Source: JBMNGH01 sp050949725 (GTDB taxonomy: Bacteria; Bacillota; Thermosediminibacteria; Thermosediminibacterales; Tepidanaerobacteraceae). From it: a stretch of DNA of 64,000 nt. Below are positions 50,515-59,185 of this stretch, in pieces. The notes under the pieces are model-generated. The model searched no databases and had not been told where the DNA came from. It was given only the letters and a program-made list of their open reading frames with translations. Each line of letters starts with the position of its first letter. Position 1 is the first letter of the stretch. The stretch covers positions 310,001-374,000 of the forward strand of contig JBMNGH010000011.1 of assembly GCA_050949725.1 (NCBI GenBank), read 5' to 3'. The translations under genes and the position numbers were made by a program.

Positions 50515-51621
50515 ATGGGCCGTGATTTTAATCGTATCATCAAACGTGAGGGCGGTGCGATACTCGTCATAGTCCTGTTTGTAATATCTATAGTAATGCT
50601 GGTCTGTATTGCCTTTCTAGATATGAGCACAAGTGAGGTATTGATGGGTGATTATTTCAAGGATTCTGTTCAGGCATTTTACATAGCCGACGGCGGCCTG
50701 CAGAAGACACTATCGATGCTTAAGACTGACCCTAATTTCAGTAAAGGCGATCAATGGGCAAGGTTTTTAAATACCAGCCATGAATTAGGAGCGGGGTCTT
50801 ATACCATTTCAATCGATGAAATAGGCAATGGCAAAATCAAGATACTCTCAGTCGGAACTGTGCACAAATCTGTAGTACACATCGAGGCTGAAGTGCTTTT
50901 GGCAACAATTAATCCAATTTTTTACAATGTCATAAGTTCAGACTCGGACTTGAAATTGAGCGATGGAAGCCTTATTTATGGTGACATATATGTAAACGGT
51001 AAATTACATTTAGAAGGAACCTCTGAGGTTTACGGTTACGTAAGGGTAACACAAAACGTTACCGGTAAGCAATACGTTCAGGGAAGAATAATGGAGGATG
51101 TAGAAAATTTGAAATTTCCCTCATTTAACAGGATGCAATACATGAATATAGCTGTCAAACAAGGCAATTATTTAGCAGAAGACTTAATATGTGATCAGCT
51201 TTACCTTTCAGGGATTGTGTTTGTTGAAGGTGATGTCTTTGTCAATACAATATTTGGTGATGGCCTTTTGTATGCAACCGGTGATATACTTGTCAGAGAT
51301 GGCCAAGTTTCTGGCGGGTCGAGTTGCCAGTCTCTTATCATAAGTGAGGGGTGCTTTGAAATAGACAATCAATTGTCGGAACAAAAAGCGCAAGTTAATG
51401 CGGGTGTGTTTTGCCGTGATTTTGAGTGCCCTGGTGATGTTTCGGTTTTAGGGTTTATTGCTGCACAAAGGATTTTGGTTGCAGGTAATTTACAAATAAG
51501 TTATGATGATTCATTAATAAAAACCCAAGGCCACTTGTTTCCTGACCCTTTGTCCGACGAAGTGGAAATTATTGTGCTCAATTATAGGGAGATAAATCCC
51601 GGCTATCCAGAACCAAATTGA
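50515..51621 (+). CDS. PilX N-terminal-domain protein (pilus/minor-pilin-like)
   Basis: 368 residues. REGGAILVIVLFVISIVML followed by STSEVLMGDYFKDS and QAFYIADGGLQKTL is the PilX_N signature: a membrane helix then the start of a pilin-like domain found in type IV pilus minor proteins. The C-terminal half shows repeated short beta elements (SLIYGDIYVNGKLHLEG, GDILVRDG, GVFCRDFECPG, GFIAAQRILVAGNLQI) consistent with a polymer-forming (bactofilin-like) beta-helix. No pilin, PilB or PilT gene is adjacent. It is divergent from the c-di-GMP riboswitch unit, and type IV pili are a common c-di-GMP target in Clostridia. Confidence 0.75.
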   Translation: MGRDFNRIIKREGGAILVIVLFVISIVMLVCIAFLDMSTSEVLMGDYFKDSVQAFYIADGGLQKTLSMLKTDPNFSKGDQWARFLNTSHELGAGSYTISIDEIGNGKIKILSVGTVHKSVVHIEAEVLLATINPIFYNVISSDSDLKLSDGSLIYGDIYVNGKLHLEGTSEVYGYVRVTQNVTGKQYVQGRIMEDVENLKFPSFNRMQYMNIAVKQGNYLAEDLICDQLYLSGIVFVEGDVFVNTIFGDGLLYATGDILVRDGQVSGGSSCQSLIISEGCFEIDNQLSEQKAQVNAGVFCRDFECPGDVSVLGFIAAQRILVAGNLQISYDDSLIKTQGHLFPDPLSDEVEIIVLNYREINPGYPEPN

Positions 51622-51661
51622 TTATTATTTAATAAAATGTAAACTTTATAAAAAAGACATA

Positions 51662-51690
51662 TTGAATAATTATTCAACTTGCTGTATAAT
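51662..51690 (+). promoter_or_regulatory. Promoter with overlapping ARG box
   Basis: TTGAATAATTATTCAA (51662-51677) is a perfect 16-bp palindrome with the exact ARG-box core TGAAT-AATT-ATTCA. It contains the -35 (TTGAAT 51662-51667); 17 bases later comes TATAAT (51685-51690). A further half-site TTATTCATG lies at 51703-51711. Suggests repression by ArgR/AhrC with arginine. Confidence 0.75.
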
Positions 51691-51726
51691 TATATAAATA
51701 CTTATTCATGTTTGGAGGAGAAAACA

Positions 51727-52539
51727 ATGAAAAATTTGAGCAAGGTTTTTGTTTTATTCATGTGCATTTTTTTAATAGCAGGATTGGTAGCAGGGTGCAG
51801 TCAGTCTCAACAACCGGAAGAGGGCCAGGAAGCCGGCGGTAACCAGGGGGAAAAGGATATATGGGTTGTAGGCACATCTGCAGATTACCCTCCTTTCGAA
51901 AGCGTTGATGAGAATGGTGAGTTTATAGGATTTGATATGGACATCATAAGAGAGGTTGCAGATCGACTTGGTGTGGAACTTAAGATCGAAAGCATGGAGT
52001 TTGACAGCTTGATAGCATCTTTGAAACAGGGAAAAATTGATGCGATCATAGCGTGTATGAGCCCGGATGAGGAAAGGCTAAAGGAAGCTGATTTTACCGA
52101 TGCTTATTATATTACAAAACATGGCCTTCTAGTGAAAGAGGAAGGCGGAGCAGAGATAAACAAACTTGAGGACATATTGGGATATGATGTAGGTGTACAG
52201 ACTGGAACAACTATGGATAAATGGATAACCGGAAAGGTAGAAGAAGGTGCTATTCCAGCCGATAATGTCAACCGCTATTCTGACGCAAATGCTGGAGCTC
52301 TTGATGTTAAACAGGGCAGACTCGATGTCTTTATTGTAGATGCCCCTGTTGCATATGAAAAGGCAAAAGAGGTAGGATTGGTGGTTGCATTGGAAACAGT
52401 TTTGGAAAAGGATGAAAACCCCGGAATAGTACTCAAAAAAGGTTCGACAGATATGCTTGAAAAACTGAACGGGATTATCCAAGAGATGAAAGATGATGGG
52501 ACGATTCAACAGCTGGAGGAAAAATGGATTAAGCAATAA
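51727..52539 (+). CDS. Amino-acid ABC transporter substrate-binding lipoprotein
   Basis: 270 residues; signal peptide with lipobox LVAGC (Cys24) then a Gln/Glu/Gly linker. The SBP_bac_3 domain follows: VVGTSADYPPFESVDENGEF, GFDMDIIREVADRLGVEL and GKIDAIIACMSPDEERL, typical of periplasmic-type binding proteins for polar/basic amino acids (arginine, lysine, histidine class). ATG 51727 with GGAGGAG upstream. First gene of the operon; the ARG box in its promoter supports arginine or ornithine as ligand. Confidence 0.9.
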   Translation: MKNLSKVFVLFMCIFLIAGLVAGCSQSQQPEEGQEAGGNQGEKDIWVVGTSADYPPFESVDENGEFIGFDMDIIREVADRLGVELKIESMEFDSLIASLKQGKIDAIIACMSPDEERLKEADFTDAYYITKHGLLVKEEGGAEINKLEDILGYDVGVQTGTTMDKWITGKVEEGAIPADNVNRYSDANAGALDVKQGRLDVFIVDAPVAYEKAKEVGLVVALETVLEKDENPGIVLKKGSTDMLEKLNGIIQEMKDDGTIQQLEEKWIKQ

Positions 52540-52555
52540 ATGGGAGGCAATATAG

Positions 52556-53572
52556 TTGAAGCCGGAAATATTATTTTTGAAACAGGAAGACGTTATAGCA
52601 GCAGGCGCCCTTGACATGGAAAAAATCTTAGAATTAGTCGAAAGGACTTTTTACCTCGAAGGTATAGGAGAGATTAACAATCCTCCAAAGACTGTTTTTG
52701 GTATACCGGATGATGAAAAGCGTCAATCAAGATTTTTTACGATGCCCGTTTACATAAGGGGAGATGTAAACAGGCCTGGTGTCAAATGGGCTGCGGAATC
52801 TGACGAAAATGCAAAAGGCAAAATACTGCCAATGGGTATCGACCTGCTTATACTCAGTGATCCTGTTACGGTTTTGCCGGTGGCAATTTTGGATGGAATG
52901 GTAATAACCGCAATGAGGACGGCGGCTGCAGCCGGTGTTGCGGCAAAATACCTTGCACCCGGAGGGGCTGAAACGGCAGGTTGTGTCGGGGCAGGTGTGA
53001 TAGGCAGGACAATGATCATTGCCCTGAAGCATGTGCTGCCAAATCTAAAAAAGGTGAAGCTGACTGATTTAAATCTTGAAAAGGCAAAAAGTCTTGCTGC
53101 AGAATTTGATGGCCAAATAGAAGTGGAACCGGTAGACAGCGTAAAAGATGCGGTTTACGGGCAAGATGTAATTGCTACAATGACGACAAGCAGAAAGCCA
53201 TTTGTGAAAACAGAATGGGTTAAACAGGGATGTATGGTTATTCAGATGAGCTCTTATGAAGTAGAAGAAGGAGTCGTAAGTCTTGCCGATAAAGTAGTAG
53301 TAGATAGCTGGGACCAGATCAAGGAAAATACAGCGTCTGTATTATTAAAGATGCTTCAAAAGGGAAAACTTGATGAAAACTCAGTTATACAGCTGAAAGA
53401 TATAGTTTGCGGAAACAAACCGGGACGCAGATCAGACGTTGAGACGACATTGTTCAGTTCCAGGGGCTTGGGCTGTCTCGATATAATGGTCGGAGATTTT
53501 ATATACAAGAATGCCATGGAAAAGGGCATCGGTCAAAAATTAGTGTTATGGGATGAACCGAAATGGGTTTAA
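52556..53572 (+). CDS. Ornithine cyclodeaminase/mu-crystallin family protein
   Basis: 338 residues, Rossmann NAD(P) loop GCVGAGVIGRTM (about residue 143) and the family start LFLKQEDVIAAGALDM; GVKWAAESDENAKGKILPMG is the substrate-side segment. Members include ornithine cyclodeaminase (ornithine to proline and ammonia), alanine dehydrogenase and opine-type enzymes. Embedded between the binding protein and permease genes under an ARG box, a role in arginine/ornithine/lysine catabolism or modification is likely. TTG 52556 with GGGAGG. Overlaps the next gene by 10 bases. Confidence 0.85.
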   Translation: MKPEILFLKQEDVIAAGALDMEKILELVERTFYLEGIGEINNPPKTVFGIPDDEKRQSRFFTMPVYIRGDVNRPGVKWAAESDENAKGKILPMGIDLLILSDPVTVLPVAILDGMVITAMRTAAAAGVAAKYLAPGGAETAGCVGAGVIGRTMIIALKHVLPNLKKVKLTDLNLEKAKSLAAEFDGQIEVEPVDSVKDAVYGQDVIATMTTSRKPFVKTEWVKQGCMVIQMSSYEVEEGVVSLADKVVVDSWDQIKENTASVLLKMLQKGKLDENSVIQLKDIVCGNKPGRRSDVETTLFSSRGLGCLDIMVGDFIYKNAMEKGIGQKLVLWDEPKWV

Positions 53573-54234
53573 GTGATAGTGCTTTGAAAGTGTTTAGCTC
53601 CGTCCCCTACCTGCTTCAGGGGGTAGGGGTCACCCTAAAGATAACCGTATATTCGCTGATAATAGGTGCTTTCTTGGGGCTGCTACTGGCCCTTGCCAGG
53701 GTATATGGCGGGGGTATTAGCAGGCGTTTTGCCGTTCTTTACAGCAGAGTCGTACGCAGCCTTCCATTGCTCGTAATCCTATTTATGCTTTATTTTTTCG
53801 GGTCAGGGGTTCTGGATATTCCTGCTTATGAAGCTGTGGTTGTCGCTTTGGGTATGCATACCGCCGCATATCAATCCGAGATATTCAGAGGAGCGATACA
53901 GTCAATTAGAAAAGGGCAGATGGAAGCCGCACTTGCTTTAGGTATGAGCAAACCGCAGGCTGTTTTTTATGTTATACTTCCTCAGGCCCTCCGGCTCGCA
54001 ATACCCTACTGGGCAAATGAGTCCGCGATAGTACTTAAAGATTCAGCCCTCGCTTATGTGCTCGGAATAACTGAGCTTATGAGGAGGGGAGAGTATATAA
54101 GCGCAAATACCTCTAAACCGTTGTTAACATATGTTATTGTAGGGTTTATATATTTTGTTCTTACGTATGCATTTACAAAGGGTTTAAATATTGTAGACAG
54201 GAAAGTTAGAGTCCCGGGCTTGGGAGAAAGGTGA
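53563..54234 (+). CDS. Amino-acid ABC transporter permease
   Basis: 223 residues, five helices, HisMQ-type permease: GVGVTLKITVYSLIIGAFLG at the start and the coupling segment EAALALGMSKPQAVFYVILPQALR (EAA loop, quoted in part). Partner of the binding protein upstream; ATG 53563 overlaps the OCD-family gene. Confidence 0.92.
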   Translation: MGLSDSALKVFSSVPYLLQGVGVTLKITVYSLIIGAFLGLLLALARVYGGGISRRFAVLYSRVVRSLPLLVILFMLYFFGSGVLDIPAYEAVVVALGMHTAAYQSEIFRGAIQSIRKGQMEAALALGMSKPQAVFYVILPQALRLAIPYWANESAIVLKDSALAYVLGITELMRRGEYISANTSKPLLTYVIVGFIYFVLTYAFTKGLNIVDRKVRVPGLGER

Positions 54235-54241
54235 ATATTTA

Positions 54242-55015
54242 ATGGCATTACCAATATTGCGTATAGAAAATCTTAATAAGAAATTTGGCGAGAACTCGGT
54301 CTTAAATGGGGTCTCTTTATCAGTCCAAGAAGGTGAAGTCGTTGTAATTATCGGGCCAAGCGGTACAGGCAAAAGCACCCTGCTCAGATGTATTAATTTT
54401 TTGGAAATACCTGATTCCGGTAAAATATATTTACAAGATAATGAGATCCAACAAGGTCGGACCATATTGAGCAGGGTTAGACAGCAAATAGGGATGGTGT
54501 TTCAAGATTTTAATCTATTTAATCATCTTACTGTCCTGCAAAACGTGGCGATCGGCCCTGCCAAGGTAAAAAAGCTATCGAAACAGCAAGCGGAAAAGTT
54601 GGCGTTAAAAGAGCTTGAGAAGGTAGGCCTTTCAGTCAAAGCCGGAAGCTACCCTGCTGAGCTCTCAGGCGGTCAGCAGCAGCGGGTTGCAATAGCCAGA
54701 GCACTAGCTATGGATCCGAAAGTAATGCTGTTTGATGAGCCTACCTCTGCTTTAGACCCGGAACTTACGGGTGAAGTCCTTTCTGTCATGAAAGACCTTG
54801 CATCTGAAGGAATGACCATGCTGGTTGTAAGCCATGAAATGGGTTTTGCTAAAGAGGCGGCAGACACCATCGTATTTCTTGAAAATGGGGTTGTATCGGA
54901 AACAGGACCTCCTGCGAAGATGTTTACTTCCCCGGAAAAGGAGAGAACTAGGGAGTTTTTGAGCAAGATATCCATGTCTTTTGAAAAGCAGCCGGATCCG
55001 GGGGGTTCTAACTAA
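54242..55015 (+). CDS. Amino-acid ABC transporter ATP-binding protein
   Basis: 257-residue ATPase of the polar-amino-acid class: Walker A IGPSGTGKSTLLRCIN, Q-loop FQDFNLFNHLTVL, signature LSGGQQQRVAIARAL, Walker B LFDEPTSALDP and switch His (VVSHEMGFAKEA). Located between the two permease genes; its stop overlaps the second permease start (TAATG). Confidence 0.95.
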   Translation: MALPILRIENLNKKFGENSVLNGVSLSVQEGEVVVIIGPSGTGKSTLLRCINFLEIPDSGKIYLQDNEIQQGRTILSRVRQQIGMVFQDFNLFNHLTVLQNVAIGPAKVKKLSKQQAEKLALKELEKVGLSVKAGSYPAELSGGQQQRVAIARALAMDPKVMLFDEPTSALDPELTGEVLSVMKDLASEGMTMLVVSHEMGFAKEAADTIVFLENGVVSETGPPAKMFTSPEKERTREFLSKISMSFEKQPDPGGSN

Positions 55016-55699
55016 TGATTGAGCATATAAACTTTCTTGTATCGATTTTGCCTGATTTATGGGAGGGCCTTGTTGTATCACTTAAGTTAAGTGCAGGCGC
55101 ACTCAGTTTAGGCCTTTTAATCGGACTTCCGATGTCCCTTGCCAGGACCTATGGAAAGGGTTTTATCAAATGGTTGGCAACCGCATATATAGAGATAGTC
55201 AGAGGAACGCCTATGATAGTACAGCTTTTCATAGTATACTTTCGGCCTTCCTGATATAGGTATTTTACTTGACCGATTTCCTGCTGCCATAATTGCTTTA
55301 GGGATCAACAGCAGTGCATACCAGGCTGAATATTTTAGGGGTGCGATCCTCTCGATTAACAAAGGCCAAATGATGGCCGCAGAGGCCCTTGGAATGACAA
55401 GAAGGCAGGCGATTGCCAATATAATACTGCCTCAGGCATTGAGACTTGTGTTACCACCTTGGTCAAATGAGCTCATATATATGGTTAAGTACACCTCTGT
55501 TGCCTTTTTAATTGCCGTGCCAGAATTAATGGCAAGGGGAAAAATGATTATCAGCTGGTCCTTTAAACCATTGGAAGTCCTATTTTGGGTCGGTGTAATT
55601 TATGTAATAGTCCTTTCCGTAATCGCCAAAATTGTCGACATAATAGAGCTGAGACTTAGCATTCCCGGTTTTCAAATGAACAGGGAAGATTTTCAGTAA
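55015..55699 (+). pseudogene. Second amino-acid ABC permease, single frameshift
   Basis: Frame A (55015-55254) gives the N-terminal two helices: WEGLVVSLKLSAGALSLGL, EIVRGTPMIVQLFIVYF. It stops soon after at RPS. Frame B continues without gap: GLPDIGILLDRFPAAIIALG, GQMMAAEALGMTRRQAIANI, ending at 55699. Removing one T from TACTTTCGG (near 55242) restores one 227-residue permease. This is a single-base event, so either a recent loss or a sequence error; the rest of the protein is intact. Confidence 0.85.
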
Positions 55700-55974
55700 A
55701 GCTCTTTTTGAATTGACTCGACACTAAACCTTCCGTCAGATTCCAAAAAGTCTAGCAGTGTGTCCAATTGGCTGTCTACATGCTTCATGCTGTTGGACAC
55801 ACAGGCAATTCCCAAAACTGCAGCCCTCCGCTCATCTTGCCTGTCAACCTCAGCCACTGATACGTTAAAGCGGTTTTTTAATTTTTCAATTATGCTCTTG
55901 ACAACTTGTCTTTTTTGCTTTAATGAGAAAATGTCACCGAGAGAAATTCCCACTCTGAGTATCCCCACAACCAT
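55693..55974 (-). CDS. DUF503 protein (YlxP-like)
   Basis: 93-residue ferredoxin-fold protein: VVGILRVGISLGDIFSLKQKRQVVKSIIEKL and FNVSVAEVDRQD are the DUF503 signature (quoted in parts). In many Firmicutes it lies near rbfA/ylxP; here it stands alone. Role in ribosome assembly has been suggested for YlxP but is not proven. ATG 55974 with AAAGGGTG; ends overlapping the convergent permease gene by 7 bases. Confidence 0.85.
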   Translation of the reverse strand: MVVGILRVGISLGDIFSLKQKRQVVKSIIEKLKNRFNVSVAEVDRQDERRAAVLGIACVSNSMKHVDSQLDTLLDFLESDGRFSVESIQKELY

Positions 55975-56068
55975 ATTTATCACCCTTTTTTGCGCTAGTA
56001 AAACAACACCTACCACGTATCTTGAAATATTAGGCCATTTATTATGAACAATGTAAAATCATTAATGA

Positions 56069-56430
56069 TTAATATCGGCATTTAAACAAACGAATTAAAA
56101 CTCGATAAAATATATATCCACATATTGAACCTATTACATTTAATAAAATATCATCCACATCAAAATCACCAATTCCAGTTATTAATTGGATTACTTCAAA
56201 CATTAGACTTAAAATAAATGAAGTTAAAATTATAGCGTACAAATAATGTACCGTTGCTGTTATAAGTATTATAGCACCATTAAACGGTATTTCCATAGTT
56301 AGTCCTGTAATTGTGTTTTTACTAATCTTTGAGACATTGTGATAATAAAAAATGTCTATAATGGGAAAAATAACCACAGGATTTAAGGAGACAAGTGTAG
56401 AAGTGTTTAAGGTAAAGTCAAATGATGCAA
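56069..56430 (-). pseudogene. VanZ-like membrane protein, C-terminal remnant
   Basis: The last ~55 residues match VanZ: SFILSLMFEVIQLITGIGDF then DVDDILLNVIGSICGYIFYR. The segment before it (ATVHYLYAIILT) has lost the family's conserved G-N-x-x-FxPxG loop, apparently through a frame change near 56260, and the open frame further upstream is only antisense to the next gene. A remnant rather than a working gene. Confidence 0.6.
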
Positions 56431-56450
56431 AAAAATGGCGGGTGTTGTGA

Positions 56451-57386
56451 TTGAATTTCAGGAGCTTATTTATCCCATTACTGTTGCTCTTAGCTATTAT
56501 CATGTTTCCAATTGTAGCAGGTCTTGAAGGAAAAACGGATGAGGTTTTACAGCCGGCTGCGGGTGAGTCAAATAGCCAAAATGAGCATAACGACGACACA
56601 GCGGATTCGACTCCTGTGGACAAAGCTGATGGCAGTGCGCAAAACGACGACAGTGGGCCACACGACAACAATGGGCAACATGACACGCAAAAGGATGACG
56701 GCGATCATTCGGAAAGTGAGCCGAGTAAAGTGGAAGATAATCAAGAGCAAGACAGATACGAGACCTTCGATTTTCCCAAAAGCCTGACGGTCCTGGATGC
56801 AGGCGAGTTGGAAGCCGTAAATGTAAAATCACAGGCATCGGAGGATTCAGAAACCATAGGCATTGTTTACGGAAGCCTTATACATGTAGATGTTTTGGAG
56901 CATACAGATACCGGTTATTCAAAGATTTCATCATATGATTATGACTCCATGAAACCGATCACCGGTTATGTACCTCAAAAAATGATAAAAACCGTATCTG
57001 TTGATGGAAAAAAAGGCGTCTTGGTGAAGTTGGCCCACCAAAAGGTTTATGTTTATGAAGACGGAACGCTAACCAAAACTTTTGTGTGTTCTACAGGTCT
57101 TGACGAAGGCGGTTACAATACCCCTGAAGGTATTTACCGAATCGGAAGCAGAGGCGGTTCTTTCTTCAGCCCAAAGTATGGACAAGGCGCCTACAACTGG
57201 GTGAGGTTCAACAAGGGATATTTGTTTCACAGCATCCCATTTGATAAAAACGAAAATATTATAGCTGAAGAAGCCGATAAGCTCGGCAAAAAGGCATCAC
57301 ACGGATGTATTAGGTTGTCTTTAGATGATGCAAGATGGTTTTATAATAATATTCCACAAGGTACTGTTGTTGTTATTCAAGACTAA
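56451..57386 (+). CDS. L,D-transpeptidase (YkuD family)
   Basis: 311 residues: an N-terminal membrane anchor or signal segment (LFIPLLLLLAIIMFPIVAG), a long acidic low-complexity linker (residues ~35-105), an SH3-like segment (~115-185) and the YkuD domain with HSIPF and the active-site motif ASHGCIRLSLDDA (Cys about residue 285). Forms 3-3 peptidoglycan cross-links or attaches proteins outside the membrane. TTG 56451. Its last 14 bases overlap the end of the convergent peptidase gene. Confidence 0.9.
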   Translation: MNFRSLFIPLLLLLAIIMFPIVAGLEGKTDEVLQPAAGESNSQNEHNDDTADSTPVDKADGSAQNDDSGPHDNNGQHDTQKDDGDHSESEPSKVEDNQEQDRYETFDFPKSLTVLDAGELEAVNVKSQASEDSETIGIVYGSLIHVDVLEHTDTGYSKISSYDYDSMKPITGYVPQKMIKTVSVDGKKGVLVKLAHQKVYVYEDGTLTKTFVCSTGLDEGGYNTPEGIYRIGSRGGSFFSPKYGQGAYNWVRFNKGYLFHSIPFDKNENIIAEEADKLGKKASHGCIRLSLDDARWFYNNIPQGTVVVIQD

Positions 57387-58902
57387 ACCATTTTTCAAAA
57401 AAGGTATCGTCAAGGACATCTTGAGTTCGTTCTTTCAGGAATTTTATCAATTGAACCATATTTACATTTTTGTATTTATATTTTTCATAATAAGTCTTTA
57501 ACAAGTAAAAGAAGTGTTCATCATCTATCTGTGATCTTAAACTGTCATAAAAAAGCATCCCGTTTATATATACGACAGGGAAGTATTCACCCCTGATTTT
57601 AAACTGAGGCAGGGGGTCATACATTTTCATTGTGCTGTTTTGTATTATGTTCCTTGCTGTATCTACATACCTCTCGAAGTAAGCTTCTCTTCCCGCTTCT
57701 CCGTATCTCTTTTCAAAGTAGTAGGCTGTTGAGAACTCCGTTAATCCCTCGTCAATCCAAGATTCCCGGACCTGATTATTCCCGACAACACCGTACCACC
57801 ATTGGTGAGCCACCTCGTGGGCAGTAGAACGTTCCAAAGAAGTGTTTGAGAGATTTGGCTCCTTATACTTTCCTGTATTCATCATTATGAATGTTGGATA
57901 TTCCATACCGCCGCAGTAATAGTTTGCCTCTGCAATTCTTAATTCGTCATACGGATATTTGCCAAAACTGTCGTTAAAAATTTTGAGCGCATGCTTTACA
58001 GTATCTAAAGCCATGAAACCGCCTTTACTGTCTTCAGGATGAAAGTATGAAATAATTTTTATCCCGTCCACCATGTCTTCAGCTATTTCATAATTATTAC
58101 TTATTGCAGCGGCAAAATCCCTTACGTTCTCAGCAACGTAGTTGTAGATTTCTTTGTTGCCCTCAGTGACATGATTCGATAATATACCCGATGCAGCTAC
58201 AGTAAACCTAAGTGGTGTTGTAAACTCCACATTGTAGTCGGAAATATCGCTGTAGCCGGGGTCGCCCATTGAGCAGTGTGTGTCTAAAATCCATTCGCCG
58301 TTTTCAAAAACAGCCAAGATCGGGTACCAATTGCCGAGAGAGGTTGTAATCTTATCATGACCGAATTGCTGGTAACCGAGTCGGAAGTTTGCGTTAGGCA
58401 ATGTGAGACGGAACTTTATAAATATATCGGTATGATTGCCTGGCTTGACAGCATCTTTCAAGTTGATCTGCAGAATTTGGTCATCCTCTTCCAAAGTCCA
58501 TTGAATTGGCTTTCCTTCTTGAACTGCCTCGAGAACCTCCAATCCGCCCGGGTTGAATCCCTGAGGGAATACTTTGCTTAAATCTTCAGAAAAAAATGGA
58601 AGATGATTTCGACTTTTGAATATATTGGCATACATGTGAAAAAATAAGTTTGTATGGGTTCGATCTGATTTATTATAATATTTGATATTCATATTACCAA
58701 GTATTATGTTTTTGCCGTCGTAATCGACTTCAATCTGATATATGTTTTTTTTGGGCATATTTTCTGTTTTAATTTGGATATTAATATCCGTGTCAGATGC
58801 CTGAGAGGGTTCTGGGATATGTGTGGATGGTTTGTGAATAAATTCTTTGCCAAAAAAAAACATTAGCAAAAGTAAAATTAGTACCGTTAAGGCCTTTTTC
58901 AA
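57373..58902 (-). CDS. M1 family metallopeptidase
   Basis: 509 residues with an N-terminal membrane/signal segment. The gluzincin site is HEVAHQWWYG near residue 361 followed by WIDEGLTEF (third zinc ligand), and GGMEYPTF is the exopeptidase-recognition loop in place of GAMEN. The beta-rich N domain covers residues ~40-250. An extracellular aminopeptidase-like enzyme. TTG 58902 follows AAGGAGG. Monocistronic. Confidence 0.88.
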   Translation of the reverse strand: MKKALTVLILLLLMFFFGKEFIHKPSTHIPEPSQASDTDINIQIKTENMPKKNIYQIEVDYDGKNIILGNMNIKYYNKSDRTHTNLFFHMYANIFKSRNHLPFFSEDLSKVFPQGFNPGGLEVLEAVQEGKPIQWTLEEDDQILQINLKDAVKPGNHTDIFIKFRLTLPNANFRLGYQQFGHDKITTSLGNWYPILAVFENGEWILDTHCSMGDPGYSDISDYNVEFTTPLRFTVAASGILSNHVTEGNKEIYNYVAENVRDFAAAISNNYEIAEDMVDGIKIISYFHPEDSKGGFMALDTVKHALKIFNDSFGKYPYDELRIAEANYYCGGMEYPTFIMMNTGKYKEPNLSNTSLERSTAHEVAHQWWYGVVGNNQVRESWIDEGLTEFSTAYYFEKRYGEAGREAYFERYVDTARNIIQNSTMKMYDPLPQFKIRGEYFPVVYINGMLFYDSLRSQIDDEHFFYLLKTYYEKYKYKNVNMVQLIKFLKERTQDVLDDTFFEKWFSLE

Positions 58903-59079
58903 TATTATCCTCCTTGCAAAACAAGTGAATATATAATCTTTTGGCTTTTTGGAAATATGTTAAAATCATTTATGATTATACCATTATTTGTGCCAAAATA
59001 CCAAATTTAACCATGGTGATTTTAGGTATGTGATACATTGAAAAGGTTTCGATACTTTCTGATGGATATGTGAAACAAT

Positions 59080-59131
59080 AAGGTCCCAGGATCCGGCAGC
59101 AATCTTTGATTGAGTTGTCGGATGGTGTCTT
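59080..59131 (+). repeat. 54-bp hairpin repeat, locus 5 (single, diverged unit)
   Basis: AAGGTCCCAGGATCCGGCAG, then CAATCTTTGATTG and GTCGGATGGTGTCTT: the central hairpin and both arms are recognisable, GGGG-TTCTT is partly lost. Upstream of the sigma-54 activator gene. Confidence 0.7.
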
Positions 59132-59185
59132 ATTTTTTCCCAAGAATGGATTATTACCCATAATATGAGATTAAGGAGTAATTAT

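Noticed and set aside
56431..56686. N-terminal extension of the VanZ-like frame
   Set aside because: The Ser/Cys-rich translation is the antisense of the acidic linker of the L,D-transpeptidase gene and has no start signal.
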